From: Trichomonas vaginalis G3
Lineage: Eukaryota; Parabasalia; Trichomonadida; Trichomonadidae
Assembly (NCBI RefSeq): GCF_026262505.1
Contig: NC_067208.1
Span: 17,121,962 to 17,185,961 of the forward strand
DNA: 64,000 nt
Reading direction: 5' to 3'
Part shown: positions 49,592 to 61,300 of the stretch, piece after piece
Layout of the letters: each line of letters opens with the position of its first letter
How positions within the stretch are numbered: the first letter of the stretch is position 1
The notes under the pieces: generated by a model
Seen by the model: the letters and a program-made list of their open reading frames with translations, nothing else
Databases searched by the model: none
What the model was told of the DNA's origin: nothing
Program-made: the position numbers and the translations under genes

Positions 49592-50735
49592 GAATGTTTT
49601 GATGGGACGAGCTTACTGCTCATAGGCTCATCCCATCAAAACATTCCATTCAAAACTCTGGCCTTCATCGAGGCCAGAGCCAACAATTCATCCCCTCAGA
49701 GCCAAGTTCCTCGACGGTCGTCCTCATTAGGCCTGATCCGAGAGGAACTTGATTTTGAACGAAAATCACAAGCTCTGGCCTCAGGAAAAGCCAGAGCTTC
49801 GCAAACAATCCTCGGGGCCGGCTTCCTCAAAGACCGCCCTGATTCGGGGCGGCCGGAGAGGAATCCAGTCCCGAGAGAACGTCCATACGAAGCTCTGGCC
49901 TTTTCCGAGGCCAGAGCTTGTAAATACAATCCGCAGGGCCGAGAAGAGAGGAGATCGTCCACATCATTGACGATCTCCTCTCTTCTCGGCCCTGAAAGAC
50001 ATGCAAATACAGGCTCTGGCCATAGCAAAGGCCAGGGCATGGCTTACAATCAAATTTGCCGAATCTCAGGAGATCGTTCAAATCACGGACGGTTTTCCCT
50101 GAGATTCGGCAAAATAAGTCAAATTACAGTTCTAGAAAGGCTAGAAGGGGGCCCTGACCTTGAGAAAGGACCCCCTTCCCGGTCTTTCTGGCGAACTTTG
50201 GTTCGCATTGCAAGTGTCTGCTGCGAATCCGGGGCTGAGCAGCAGACACTCGCAATATGTCGCGGCAAGTGCACCTGTGGTGCCAGAATGCACTTGCCGC
50301 GACAATTGCGAAATGCAAAGATGATGCCGGAAGGAGCGGCAATACTGGCAAAAGCCACTCCTTCCGACACCAGAAAGACTAGAAGGGGCCCTGACCTTGA
50401 GAAAGGACCCCCTTCTCGGCCTTTTTTGTTAAATTTAAGATTATTTCAATTGCAAAATTATTTCAAAATTCATAATGGATAGTACCATACGAAGGTGCAA
50501 GTCATAGCAATGGTGCACCATCAATATAAGCCCCATTGCTATGACTTCACCTCGGGATAACCTCGATGGGAGGAAAAGTGGAGCAATTCGAAACATTGCT
50601 CCACTATACAAGTTCTTGTAAGGATAGGTATATAGTTACCACATCCTTACAAGAACTGTTCCTCGCTTCGAGGTTTTGTCTTGTGATTGTGTGTGCTGTG
50701 CCATCCAATGGACAAACGGATAGCACAGCACACAC
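49592..50735. repeat. Array of about eighteen perfect or near-perfect stem-loops
   Basis: GC-richer than all surroundings. Stems include 49592-49646, 49656-49679, 49703-49751, 49770-49799, 49820-49866, 49890-49919, 49934-49994 (26-bp perfect stem, 9-nt loop), 50013-50038, 50055-50113, 50144-50178, 50191-50206, 50207-50256, 50259-50303, 50328-50366, 50499-50547, 50577-50605, 50611-50657, 50661-50673 and 50689-50735. Several share agctctggcc / ggccagagct arms; most have unique stems. A ~50-bp direct repeat (50134-50186, 50373-50424) brackets four of them. The open frames across this region run through palindromes and do not look like genes. Confidence 0.9.
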
Positions 50736-51169
50736 ATACTAGGCATGATAACCCTTCCTATGAATTAGGACGCGATAGCCCTGACCTCACCCCGGGATAA
50801 CTTGCATTTGTACTCATATCCCGATCAATAACATAATTATATCAAGACACACCTACCACTACATAATATAGCATTATATCAACACAATACTAATATATAA
50901 TGTTAAAAACACACAAATTGATGATATTCATAATATAAATTGGACCAAAGATCTATATTGAGACATAACTATTATCAAACCTTTATATATAGGAAACATA
51001 CATTGCACCTATAGAATATTGAATGAAAATTAGATGGTTCTAAAATTCGATATCTGATGCTGACCCAAGGTGGTCCTCATTCCTATATATGTTCATCTAT
51101 ACCTAATGTCCTAATATTCATCCATATACATGTTGGGTCTATCTCCATCAGAAGGGTCCATGCTGAAGT
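50736..51169. other. Gene-free stretch between stem-loop array and transposase relic
   Basis: AT-rich, with repeated word cacctcgggataac / caccccgggataac (50547, 50786). Nothing else is recognised. The last ~110 bases read as transposase-like peptide in another frame. Confidence 0.5.
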
Positions 51170-52059
51170 GTGGGTATTCAATTTCCACCCAACGGTTCAG
51201 CACGCCTCACAGGGGTCTGTACCATCTTTGCAGATGGTACAACTATGAAGCCAATGGTGATACTTCCACAAAAGAAGACCCTTGATGCGGAATTGGAAGA
51301 TCTGGACGCCTTTTTTGTTCGCTCCGAGAGTGGATGGATGAACAAATACCTTTTTATGGTATACTGTATCATGTTCATCTGCAAAGTACAGGAGAAAAGG
51401 TCTCAAATGAATGTGTTTGATGCCCAGGTACCTTTTCTCCTAATTGTAGATGGTCATCCATCCAGGCTCTCTTTCTTGGCCGTTCGCCTCTTGAGCGCCT
51501 TCAATATCGAGCTTCTTGTTCTCCCAGGCCATACATCTCATATCTTACAACCTCTTGATGTTGGGATTTTTTCTCCCTTGAAGGCCCAATTCAAGAAGTT
51601 GTTTGATATGGCGACTATCCGGTACGATCAGCAAGGGCATATGGTGATCAATTATGTATGAACGCCAGAGAACTGCGCTATATCATGGTTCGCAGCTTCC
51701 TTGATGCATGTAGTGTGTCTTGCACAGCTACAAACATCGAAAATGCTTTTAAAGCAACAGGAATCTATCCATTGGATATGAACAAACCTCTTGCTTCCAG
51801 ATACATTGTAGCAAATGGAGTTCCTCCTGCAAGGCCCAATTTTGTCAACGACAAAGTCCTTACAGATCCAAATGTGATGATGCAAGTCTTCCAAATGGAA
51901 TATGGACGCCCCATGCAGCAACAGGATTGGTATTTCAATCTGTTTGTGGCTATGCAATCTGTTTTGGCCTGGAATGGAGCATATGGCCAGGTTCTTAGTC
52001 GTGAGTTACATCTCCTTTATCCTACTGCAGGTGGATTTCAAAAAATCCAATTAAAATGA
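51170..52059 (+). pseudogene. DDE transposase (pogo/Jerky-like, DDE_1) relic
   Basis: A plain DNA transposon remnant. Motifs are TGVCTIFADGTTMKPMVILP (first Asp strand), PFLLIVDGHPSRLSF (second Asp) and GHTSHILQPLDVGIFSPLKA (third acidic residue). The C-terminal part shows NIENAFKATGIYPLD, typical after the DDE core. The N-terminal DNA-binding region is missing and a frameshift near 51658 splits core and tail. Base composition is less AT-rich than in the Polintons. Confidence 0.75.
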
Positions 52060-52109
52060 TATAAATCTGAGGAGCTCCAGGGTGAAGAGGAATTGATGAA
52101 GAAAAGAAG

Positions 52110-53679
52110 CAGCTGCATAATGGAGTGAGGAAGCATCTTGATGAAGAGAGGAAGCACCTTGATCAAGAGAGGAAGCACCTTGATCAAGAGAGGAAGCATC
52201 TTGATGAAGAGAGGAAGCACTTTGATGAAGAGAGGAAGCATCTTGATCAAGAGAGGAAGTACTTTGTTGAAGAGAGGAAGCATCTTGATGAAGAGAGGAA
52301 GCACCTTGATCAAGAGAGGAAGCACTTTGATTTAGAGAGGAAGCATCTTGATGAAGAGAGGAAGCACTTTGTTGAAGAGAGGAAGCACCTTGATCAAGAG
52401 AGGATACTTTGAAGAAGAGAGGAATCACTTTGTTGAAGAGAGGAAGCATCTTGATGAAGAGAGGAAGCATCTTGATCAAGAGAGGAAGTACTTTGTTGAA
52501 GAGAGGAAGCACTTTGATTTAGAGAGGAAGCTGCATGATGAAGAGAGGAAGCACTTTGATTTAGAGAGGAAGCATCTTGATGAAGAGAGGAAGCACCTTG
52601 ATGAAGAGAGGAAGCACTTTGATTTAGAGAGGAAGCATCTTGATGAAGAGAGGAAGCACTTTGAAGAAGAGAGGAAGCATCTTGATGAAGAGAGGAAGCA
52701 TCTTGATCAAGAGAGGAAGTACTTTGTTGAAGAGAGGAAGCATCTTGATGAAGAGAGGAAGCACCTTGATCAAGAGAGGAAGCACTTTGATTTAGAGAGG
52801 AAGCATCTTGATGAAGAGAGGAAGCACTTTGTTGAAGAGAGGAAGCACCTTGATCAAGAGAGGAAGCATCTTGATCAAGAGAGGAAGCACTTTGTTGAAG
52901 AGAGGAAGCATCTTGATGAAGAGAGGAAGCACCTTGATCAAGAGAGGAATCACTTTGTTGAAGAGAGGAAGCATCTTGATGAAGAGAGGAAGCATCTTGA
53001 TCAAGAGAGGAAGCTGCATGATGAAGAGAGGAAGCACTTTGATTTAGAGAGGAAGCATCTTGATGAAGAGAGGAAGTACTTTGTTGAAGAGAGGAAGCAC
53101 CTTGATCAAGAGAGGAAGTACTTTGAAGAAGAGAGGAATCACTTTGTTGAAGAGAGGAAGCATCTTGATGAAGAGAGGAAGCATCTTGATCAAGAGAGGA
53201 AGTACTTTGTTGAAGAAAGGAAGCACTTTGATTTAGAGAGGAAGCTGCATGATGAAGAGAGGAAGCACCTTGATGAAGAGAGGAAGCATCTTGATGAAGA
53301 GAGGAAGCATCTTGATGAAGAGAGGAAGCATCTTGATGAAGAGAGGAAGTACTTTGTTGAAGAGAGGAAGCATCTTGATGAAGAGAGGAAGCACCTTGAT
53401 CAAGAGAGGAAGCACTTTGATTTAGAGAGGAAGCATCTTGATGAAGAGAGGAAGCACCTTGATGAAGAGAGGAAGCACTTTGTTGAAGAGAGGAAGCTGC
53501 ATGATCAAGAGAGGAAGCATCTTGATCAAGAGAGGAAGCTGCATGATGGAGTGAGGAAGCATCTTGATCAAGAGAGAAATCACTTTGTTGAAGAGAGGAA
53601 GCATCTTGATCAAGAGAGGAAGTACTTTGTTGAAGAGAGGAAGCATCTTGATCAAGAGAGGAAGTACTTTGTTAGTTAG
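52110..53679 (+). repeat. 21-bp minisatellite coding ERKHLDE heptads
   Basis: About 73 units of gagaggaagcatcttgatga type (21 bp, seven codons). In one frame, open from 52348 to 53679, it encodes ERKHLDE/ERKHLDQ/ERKHFVE heptads, an almost pure charged coiled coil of over 400 residues. The same period leaves other frames open on both strands, so coding is not proven. It starts ~60 bases after the transposase relic and its open frame stops inside the A3 terminal repeat, which marks the insertion point of A3. Confidence 0.85.
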
Positions 53680-53683
53680 TATG

Positions 53684-53730
53684 GTTAAGTTGGGTACTGT
53701 GGCACTGCGCGCCTCCGTACACCACTTAAC
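53684..53730. repeat. Terminal hairpin of family A, beta type
   Basis: Arms gttaagttgggtac (53684-53697) and gtacaccacttaac (53717-53730) pair with two mismatches around a loop holding ggcactgcg, the same loop word as the alpha type at 8869-8877, while the arms differ from alpha. Confidence 0.8.
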
Positions 53731-53903
53731 GGTTTTGACACTTTACGAAACCGGTAACGTATATTTTACAACACAAACGACAACACTAACCTAACCTTAA
53801 ATATTTACAAAACCACCACCCACTTCACTTCACTAACGAACTCACTAATGTAAAAAAATAAACGTTCTCACTATCGTTCTCACTAACGACTTCACTAATG
53901 TTC

Positions 53904-54188
53904 TCATAAATTTTCCTCAATATCTTCATCATCAGTGTTAACCCTATTGTAGTCATACTTGAAGTCATAAACTTTCTCTAACTTCTTAACGTACAATTTA
54001 CATAACTTACCTTCGTCATCATATGGTTTAATGATATAACTATTTCTATCTTTATACACAGTCAATGAAAAGTCAACTGGTCTCGGATGTATTTGAAAGA
54101 ACATGTTATGCTCAGGAAGGAAGAATAAATGTTTAAATGTATGTTTGTTATATTTTTCGATTTGTATGAGTTGCTTTTGTTCTGTCAT
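53904..54188 (-). CDS. TIR-encoded small protein, beta type (A3), 94 aa
   Basis: Aligns with the 106-aa alpha protein over its length: YNKHTFKHLFFLPEHNMFFQ against YNGHEFKNLFFVPRENTFYQ, then SLTVYKDR, IKPYDDEGK and KLEKVYDF against SLSVYDYK, IQAYDTNGK and KLSNIYFD. Clearly homologous but strongly diverged, in contrast to near-identical internal genes. Acidic tail as in alpha. Confidence 0.65.
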   Translation of the reverse strand: MTEQKQLIQIEKYNKHTFKHLFFLPEHNMFFQIHPRPVDFSLTVYKDRNSYIIKPYDDEGKLCKLYVKKLEKVYDFKYDYNRVNTDDEDIEENL

Positions 54189-54297
54189 TTACATCCAAAT
54201 AAAAATTTTCAGTAAATAAAAAATAAACTTAAAAATTAATGATATCACCACCCTCACACGTATGAAAACATAGCACAAAAATAAATTTAGGTGAAGT

Positions 54298-54311
54298 GGT
54301 GAGATCTCACC
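54298..54311. repeat. Intergenic palindrome ggtgagatctcacc (A3)
   Basis: Perfect 14-bp palindrome with AGATCT core between the TIR gene and the KDG gene, in the same place where A1 has ggttagatctaacc. Surrounding ggtgaa/ttcacc words repeat the stem sequence. Confidence 0.75.
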
Positions 54312-54352
54312 TCTTTTTTCGCCTGTTTTTTCACCCTGTTGAATTCATTGCT

Positions 54353-54589
54353 TTATAACTCTCTTCCTTTCTCCAACTCTTCTAACTTCTTCTTAAGTTC
54401 AGCAATGTTGTCCTCATGAAGTTTAATCTTCCTTAATATACCTTCTCTATCTAATGGTTGCTTTATCTTTCTAAACTGAACTCTACCATCCTTCATAGTA
54501 TGAACGTAAAAACCTTCTGGAACCGCTCCTGATTTAATGTATTCTACCAAAAACTTTTGTTTCATTGCTTCAGTGACTTTATTTGTCAT
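54353..54589 (-). CDS. KDG-motif/coiled-coil small protein (A3), 78 aa
   Basis: Counterpart of 6693-6929, with GFYVHTMKDGRVQFRKIKQP as in A2 and the longer C-terminal KLEELEKGREL ending as in A1, a mosaic of the two. The ATG at 54589 matches the start chosen for A1 and A2. Confidence 0.6.
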   Translation of the reverse strand: MTNKVTEAMKQKFLVEYIKSGAVPEGFYVHTMKDGRVQFRKIKQPLDREGILRKIKLHEDNIAELKKKLEELEKGREL

Positions 54590-54637
54590 TTCAATCAAAT
54601 AAAAATTTTAATATTAAATAAAAATAACGTTATTTTT

Positions 54638-55095
54638 TCAGTAAGGAAACGCAGGAGTTTTACGATTTATTTGAGGAGTAGGTTCTGGTTTAAATGTTGG
54701 AGTCGGTTTAGGAGTTGACTTTTGAACAGGAGTTTGTACTTTCATAGGTTCAGGAGTCATTGAAGGTTTTGCTTGTGAAGGCGTTGGTTTTGGCGAAGGT
54801 GTTGGAGTTTGTTTAACTTCAGCTACTTCAGTATTATTTACAACATTTGCTTTGTTTCTTTTCAACATCATAACTGCTCCTGCTGTAGCTAGCAACCTAG
54901 TGGGAGACCATATCTTATATAAGGACTTGACCAAATGCTATTTTTGACAGGAGCTGGTGGAACACCTAACCTTGGTGAGACTGCTCTTTGCCATTGTGCA
55001 GCTCGTAAGAAATATTCAATAGGTGCTCCATAATCGTTTGGTAAAGTTTGTTTCATAGATGGTGAAGGTTCACGAGAGCTTGATGAAGAACTCAT
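54638..55095 (-). pseudogene. One-span membrane protein (A3), broken
   Basis: Counterpart of 6204 and 25142 with the longer Pro/Thr repeat tail of A2. About one break. Confidence 0.65.
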
Positions 55096-55125
55096 TTATA
55101 AGCTTTAAAAATAAACGTTCATCCT

Positions 55126-56698
55126 TTATTCCTCACTGTCGTCCGTAGCTAAGTTATAGTCATCTAATCTTATTATGGGATGCCATTAGCACGCACCTGA
55201 ATGGCAAAGCAACAATCCTCATAAATCCAATAAGTGGCTTTGGTACATTTTCAGTTGCTAGTTCAATAGGTCCTTTAACAGACAATTTGTATGTTATTGG
55301 AGCAGTAGATGTTTGACCTTGCTGGAAGCAAAAGTCCACTTCTGTTGGAAAACCACATAAGAAATGTGTGTTGTCATAGCTATCCCATTTATGTTCCACA
55401 CTACCATCATCCACCAATGACCTCATAACATCTTCATTAAATCCTATCATATCATTGTTTGTATTGCAAGCGTTCGCAACCATTTCATAAAATACAGGTC
55501 CATATGATTTTTCAGGTTCTGCAGGCATATTTCCATAAGCTCCCATGGAAAGCTGAAGATATTTAAACTTAGGGTTCTCAAAATTAACATAATAGTTGTC
55601 TTTCTTTCTAAATAGTGCCCAAATACTTTTAACATTAATAGGCGTATAAGCTGCTGTAAATGTTGCACTTGAACTATCTGTATTCTTTGAGAATGAACCG
55701 TCCATAGGAATCCAATCCATAACTTTAACAGGAAAACATAAAGCCTCGTTTGTATAATGTTCTACAAGTTCTGTATAAATGTTAGGGTCTAAAGAGAATG
55801 ACTTTGGATGAATGAAACATTCATTAAAATCCATCTTTGTTCGAAATAGTTGCTGGGTTACAGTTGTAATAGTAACTGTTCCACTAGCTTCTACTGCCTT
55901 CGTTATCATAGTGAATGGTTCATTCCATGGAACAAATTTATTTGTCGGTGGATTTGAATCTGAAGCAAATGCAACTTTAAGAGTTGGATTGAAAGCAATG
56001 ATATCATTTACAGATATAGATGTGCATTGTAAGGCGTCGCTACTGAACTTTACTTTAAGCTGAATGTTTCCTGCAAAAGCTGGAATAAATCGAATAGCTT
56101 CTAATGGAAGGAATCTTCTAACAGGAATTCTTAAACGAAGCTTAAAATCAAATGATTTTCCTGCTGTAATTGGACCACTAACAATTTGTCCTGTTCTGCA
56201 TGTTCCCGAATGACTCCATACATCTTCATGTCGAGTCTTTGAGAAAACATCTACTTTCTTTATTTGTTCGGTAGTTTGTGAGTTTGAAGTTATATATGCT
56301 TCTTCTCTTGCGTTGTCTTGAGAATATACGATACGACCATTTGCAAGGATTTGATATCCAGCAACTGCATAGAAAGCGTCATCGAAACCAATCCAAAATC
56401 CTGGTGGGTTTGTTTTATTGGAACCTGAACCAATTTCTTTATCTACAATAAATTGACCTTCCATTTTATACGTAATGAATGTATTGTAAAGGTCCAACAT
56501 ATTTTCACCAGGAGGTGAGAGATTGAATGTTACCCATGTGTTATCTTTAGCAGTTCCAGGTTGTGATGGAATCTTTGCGTCAGAATATTTTCTATTAGTG
56601 TCACCAATTTGAACTGCATTGTCTATGATATCGAAATATGAGCGAATCTGATGAATATGCTCTGCTGGAGTAAATTCGTTTAACTGTTCGTTCTGCAT
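55126..56698 (-). pseudogene. Major capsid protein (A3), about one break
   Basis: Nearly the whole double jelly-roll capsid protein is readable, starting MQNEQLNEFTPAEHIHQIRS, as in A2. About one break. Confidence 0.8.
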
Positions 56699-56725
56699 GT
56701 ATTTACTTCAGATAAAAATATCTAT

Positions 56726-57145
56726 TTACTTCATTATTCTCACTCTTCTTCTTGGCATTCGTGGTGGAAGTTGTTTCTTGACATTTTCAATGAATGTTTC
56801 TCTTTTGTCTCAACTTCTTTCACTGGCGGGTCAGGATTCTTTGACTCGGTTTGTTTTTCAATGAAATTCACGAACTTTGCAATAAGCTCTTGGTTCGTTA
56901 TTGAAAGTACATCTGGCTTCTTTTCTTCTGGTTCTATTGACTTTTCAGTTTGAACAGAAGGTTTTATATGGGCTTCGCCTCTGCCATGCACCTTAATTGT
57001 CGCTTTCTGCATTCGCTAATGGAACCTTTCTTTTTCTTACGTATATTTTACCATCTTTACTCTGACTTACGTAATAGAAAGGATGTTGTATTCCTCTTGC
57101 GTCATTTAATATAATAGACTCTCGCTCTGATTTTGACAAGCTCAT
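56726..57145 (-). pseudogene. KDG-motif small protein (A3), broken
   Basis: Counterpart of 4142 and 23074. The mini-repeat site reads HGRGEAH, a third version. About two breaks. Confidence 0.6.
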
Positions 57146-57190
57146 TTTACATCGGTTAAAGTTTTAATTTTGTTTTTTATCTGCAGTCAA

Positions 57191-57450
57191 ATGACTCAGA
57201 CAAGCCCTACGGACAAGACCCAAGGGGTCATAGATGTTGAAGCATTGAAGAAAGAAATTCGTGAGCAAATTTTATCCGAACTGAAGGAACAAAAACAAGA
57301 ACAAAAGCCAGAGAGACCAAAGAGAAAACTTAGTGAAAAACAACTTGCTGCATTAGCTGCTGGAAGACAAAAGAACCCAGACTACTGGCGAAAAAAGCTA
57401 GAGAAGAAGCTGAAGCAAAAGCTAAAGAAGCTGAAGCAAAGAAAGAGTAA
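57191..57450 (+). pseudogene. Small charged Lys/Ala-rich protein (A3), broken
   Basis: Counterpart of 3836 and 22768, starting MTQTSPTDKTQGVIDVEALK as in A2. About one break. Confidence 0.6.
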
Positions 57451-57474
57451 ATGGTTTATTTTTATCCGAATTAA

Positions 57475-58331
57475 ATGTATAGACAAATACCTTTATCTGT
57501 TGCGTTCAGTAGTGAAAACCCTGACGTCAAAATAAAGGGGAACAGAGTAACGTTTAAGTTTCCAACAGACTGGATTGTGAACATAAATGAAGAGAAGTAC
57601 ATTGGCATAACATCTATGTATATAACACGTGCTTTCAGAAAGGTTGACTTTATACTTCAAGTCGAGATAGAAAATGACGAACAGTCTTTAAGCGCCCAAA
57701 ACATTCACATATACAAATACTTTAAAGACGATACAACATTGCAACAATGTATGATTTCATTTAATGAAATGTTCGAGAAAAAGTTTAACATTGAAGTACA
57801 AACTTTACAGCCTTTACGTGAGTTTCTTGCACAACTGAAAGAAGAAGGTAGTCAGCCACAACTTATAGACTTTCATTATGAATTTAATGAAAATGAAGAT
57901 GGAACTCATGACTGTCAGTTTGTTGTATTCTCACCATTCAATGAAGTCGCTAAAAAGAAAGAAAATCCATTACGTATAAGATTTCAAATCTCTGAACCAA
58001 GTGATGATTTCAAGAATGTTTTCAATTATGATGCAATGCTTCCGAGGAAAAATGAATTTTCAAAGATTGTAACACCTGGCATTTGGGATAGAAAGCAAGC
58101 TATATTATATTCAAACTTAAGTAAGGGAGTTGAAAATGAGTTCATCGTCATACAAGAACTTCACCACTTCCTAACCCTAAATACTATAAATTAACTGGCT
58201 TCAATCGTGAGTTTTGGATAGACATGTTCTCCACTCATGACCATAACTGCCCAGTGTTCTTACCTCCAGACCATAAGGACTGTCTCTACATTGAAGCACA
58301 ACTCTTAAACTCTACCATCGCAGTATTGTAA
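57475..58331 (+). pseudogene. Penton-like minor capsid protein (A3), about one break
   Basis: Counterpart of 2954 and 21886. The variable middle is the A1 version (KDDTTLQQCMISFNEMFEKK) while KKKENPLRIRF is closer to A2, so it is mosaic. Confidence 0.6.
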
Positions 58332-58391
58332 ATGACCACATGGGCTTATTTTTATCACGAATGACATCATTGCTGACAAAAATAAATGACC

Positions 58392-61300
58392 TCAGAACTT
58401 CAACTTACGAATAAAGCTTGTTTTAGTCGTTATTGAGAAGTTAAACTTCTCTTCAAAGCAAGGTTGACATGACTTACATAAGTCAAATCCAATCTCTTGA
58501 CCGTCATAAAGTGCTTTGTAAAGTTTCATTAAACTGAACTCAGAGTCTTTGTCATATGTTCCTTGCGGAACCATTAAACCTTTATCTTCATCATAGAATC
58601 ACTGAACAGAGTCAGGAAACATTTCATTAGCGGTTAAAGCAATAACATCTTGCTTCACGCCTTTCATTCTGCAGTGAAATGCAACTTCATTTAAATCATT
58701 CGTGAGTAAGTCTATGTAAGTCTTCTTTCCACAAAATATTGACTTGTATGCTAAACTTTGTTTTCCAGGTGTGATTTCTGCAAAGTCGCTATGAAATTGA
58801 CCAAGGTTTTTACCAATGAGAACTCTTCCATAACGTTTCTCAAACTCTTCAGCTAAACGAGGGATATCTTCATTGTAGAGATGCATACTGTCCGTATCGC
58901 TATAAAAGATGTCCATTCCTAAGTCCTCAGCAGTACAGAATACTTCACACATTATTCTCTTCGACATAGACAGAATGTTAACACCAAGTGGACAGAAGTT
59001 AAAGTGTCTGCAAATGCTTTTCGTTAGCTTGAAAATAGTTTTATCTGAACCATCCAAACCTTCGAACTTCACTATATGGTTGTAGTTTCTGATGGCATAT
59101 CTTATAGCATCTTTGTCATTTACTATGGTTATTTTTGACTCAATAGGAGATAGAATAGTTTTGCCATAAATACTGTTCAGAATGAGCTTTATATTTTCTT
59201 GCAAAGGATTTCCTTCTTTCTTATACTTTAACCTTAACTCAAACAACTTCTTTACTTCATCTCTTATTCTAATATCTCTGTTTCCATCGTAATAGTATCC
59301 TTGCAACACTTCACATTTGACACCTTGATATTTTATGAGGTCTTGTAATGTTATATGGTCAACATACATTAAACAGCAAGTGTTTGAACTTCTGGGAACG
59401 TTAAGTTCTGGATTTAGTTCAGGGTCACAAACTATTAAAGGAAAGTGTCTATGTATTCCAATCTCTGTTATCTTAATGAGAACAAAGAAGCCAGACATAA
59501 ACTTTTCACCAATGGGTTCCTTTTGGTCGTCATCGAATAAATGTCTCATGAGATACTCTGTGCTTAACATTTCTTTCTTCATAACCTTTGGAATTCCTTC
59601 TAAAGTATAAAGTCTTGCTATAGCTGATGGATATAATGAAACAGCGTCGAAGTCAGCAATGAGTTTCTTTTCGCTCTTTTGTTTAATGTTATCTGACAGC
59701 ATACATCTTCCACCTTGAATACAGCGTGAAATAAATTCTCTTGGTTTATTTGAGAGGTCATATAAATTTCCATTCGGGAAGTACACTCTGTTCTCAAACA
59801 ATTTGTTAGCAATTGAACAAATACTAACATAGTCATAAACGTTTAAATCAAATTCTTTCAATATGTCATTGCGGAACTTAACAAAACCTTCTCTTAAAAT
59901 TCTTACATCTTGTTTGCAATAAAATGCGCTATACTTTTCTAAGTCGAAGTGGTTTTCATCTATTCTGCAACCTTTGATGGAATTTATGTTTTTCATGAAT
60001 GTATCTGCATCCCGGATAAACTTACATGCTTCAGAAATGACACCAGTTCTGTTGTCATTTGCTAACAAAACACTGCTGTAGTAGTTATATGGAAATACTT
60101 CTTTCGGTCCTGTTTGTAAGTTAAACATAGCAGGAAATAGTTTAAGCTTCTTATTTATAACACTGTAAGAGTCTTTTATAATAATTGCCCTTCCTTTATA
60201 TAAGCCAGTTATTTGCATTGTTCGTGAACCTTTAATGATGGGAGTTCCTTTCACTTCTGTCATGTGTCTTAAGATGAAGTTTATATCATAACTGAGGTTA
60301 TGGAAATATATTAAACTCTTGTCAGGAAGTCGTTCCAAAAATTCTGTTGCACAGTTCTGACCCCAAATGCTTTCACTCACTGAACCATCTTCACTGTCGT
60401 AACATATGTTAAAAGCTTTATGAAAGCCATCGGTACTGCACTCAAAGTCAGCAAAGAAAACGTGCTCAGGAATGAACTTGCACTTATTTTTATTTACTTC
60501 TTTTGACTCGGCTTTCTTCTTCAGTTGTACACAATACTTTGGAGCATATGTCAAATCTTTAAATGGTGCAAGGTTCTGTTTATATAAGTCAGTCGTATAT
60601 GTGAAAAGTTCTCCATAAGAAATAGGTTCGAAATATTTGCACTCCCACAATGTTTTCATAACATCCCATAACGGTGTTGTTCTATCATAACGAACTACAT
60701 ATTTATCTTCTCTCTTTGTATAAATCTTCATTTGTTTCTCAATGTTCATTCCACCACAAGTCTTCAGATTTCTATTGTAATTTCGACGAAATATGTTGTC
60801 ATTGGTAATCTTTCATTTAGCATGTAGTGGTCTTCAACAAGAAGTAAGTCAATAGTTCGAACAGTTTCACATTCTTTTGGTATGTATCTCTTTATTTCAT
60901 TATGTCTTGAGTCATTGAAATAACCAATGGTAACATTAAATGCTATACCTGTTGCGTCAGAAATTTCTTGTACTTTACTTTGAGGAAAGTCTCTAACACG
61001 AATGACTTCTCTCATGTGGTCAATAGTTTCTCTCATTTACTCCAGCCTGAATGCAAGCATAAACGAAGCAGTTATCTTCTGTCATAAGTGCTGCAGTTCT
61101 TTTCAATTCATTGAAGATTTGGTAGCGCTTCAAGATTTATAGGTAATGTGCAAAGATACTTCCAGAACTGACCGCTTCTCTTCTTATAAAACTTCTTTTC
61201 ACCATTATCTTTCCAAAAGCTTTCTATAAGTGCTGGGTTTCCTGTTTGCTTAAGAGCTTCCAAAATGGCTTTCTGGTCATTTGTCAGTGTGCTTTCATCT

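Noticed and set aside
49696-50482. Several overlapping open frames in the stem-loop array
   Set aside because: They run through palindromes on both strands at once and encode repeated arm sequences. No start context like the element genes and no known domain.
52038-53655. Leu/Pro/Lys-rich frames (MLPLFIKMLPLF type) on the minus strand of the minisatellite
   Set aside because: Direct consequence of the 21-bp period, which keeps several frames open; antisense to the heptad frame.
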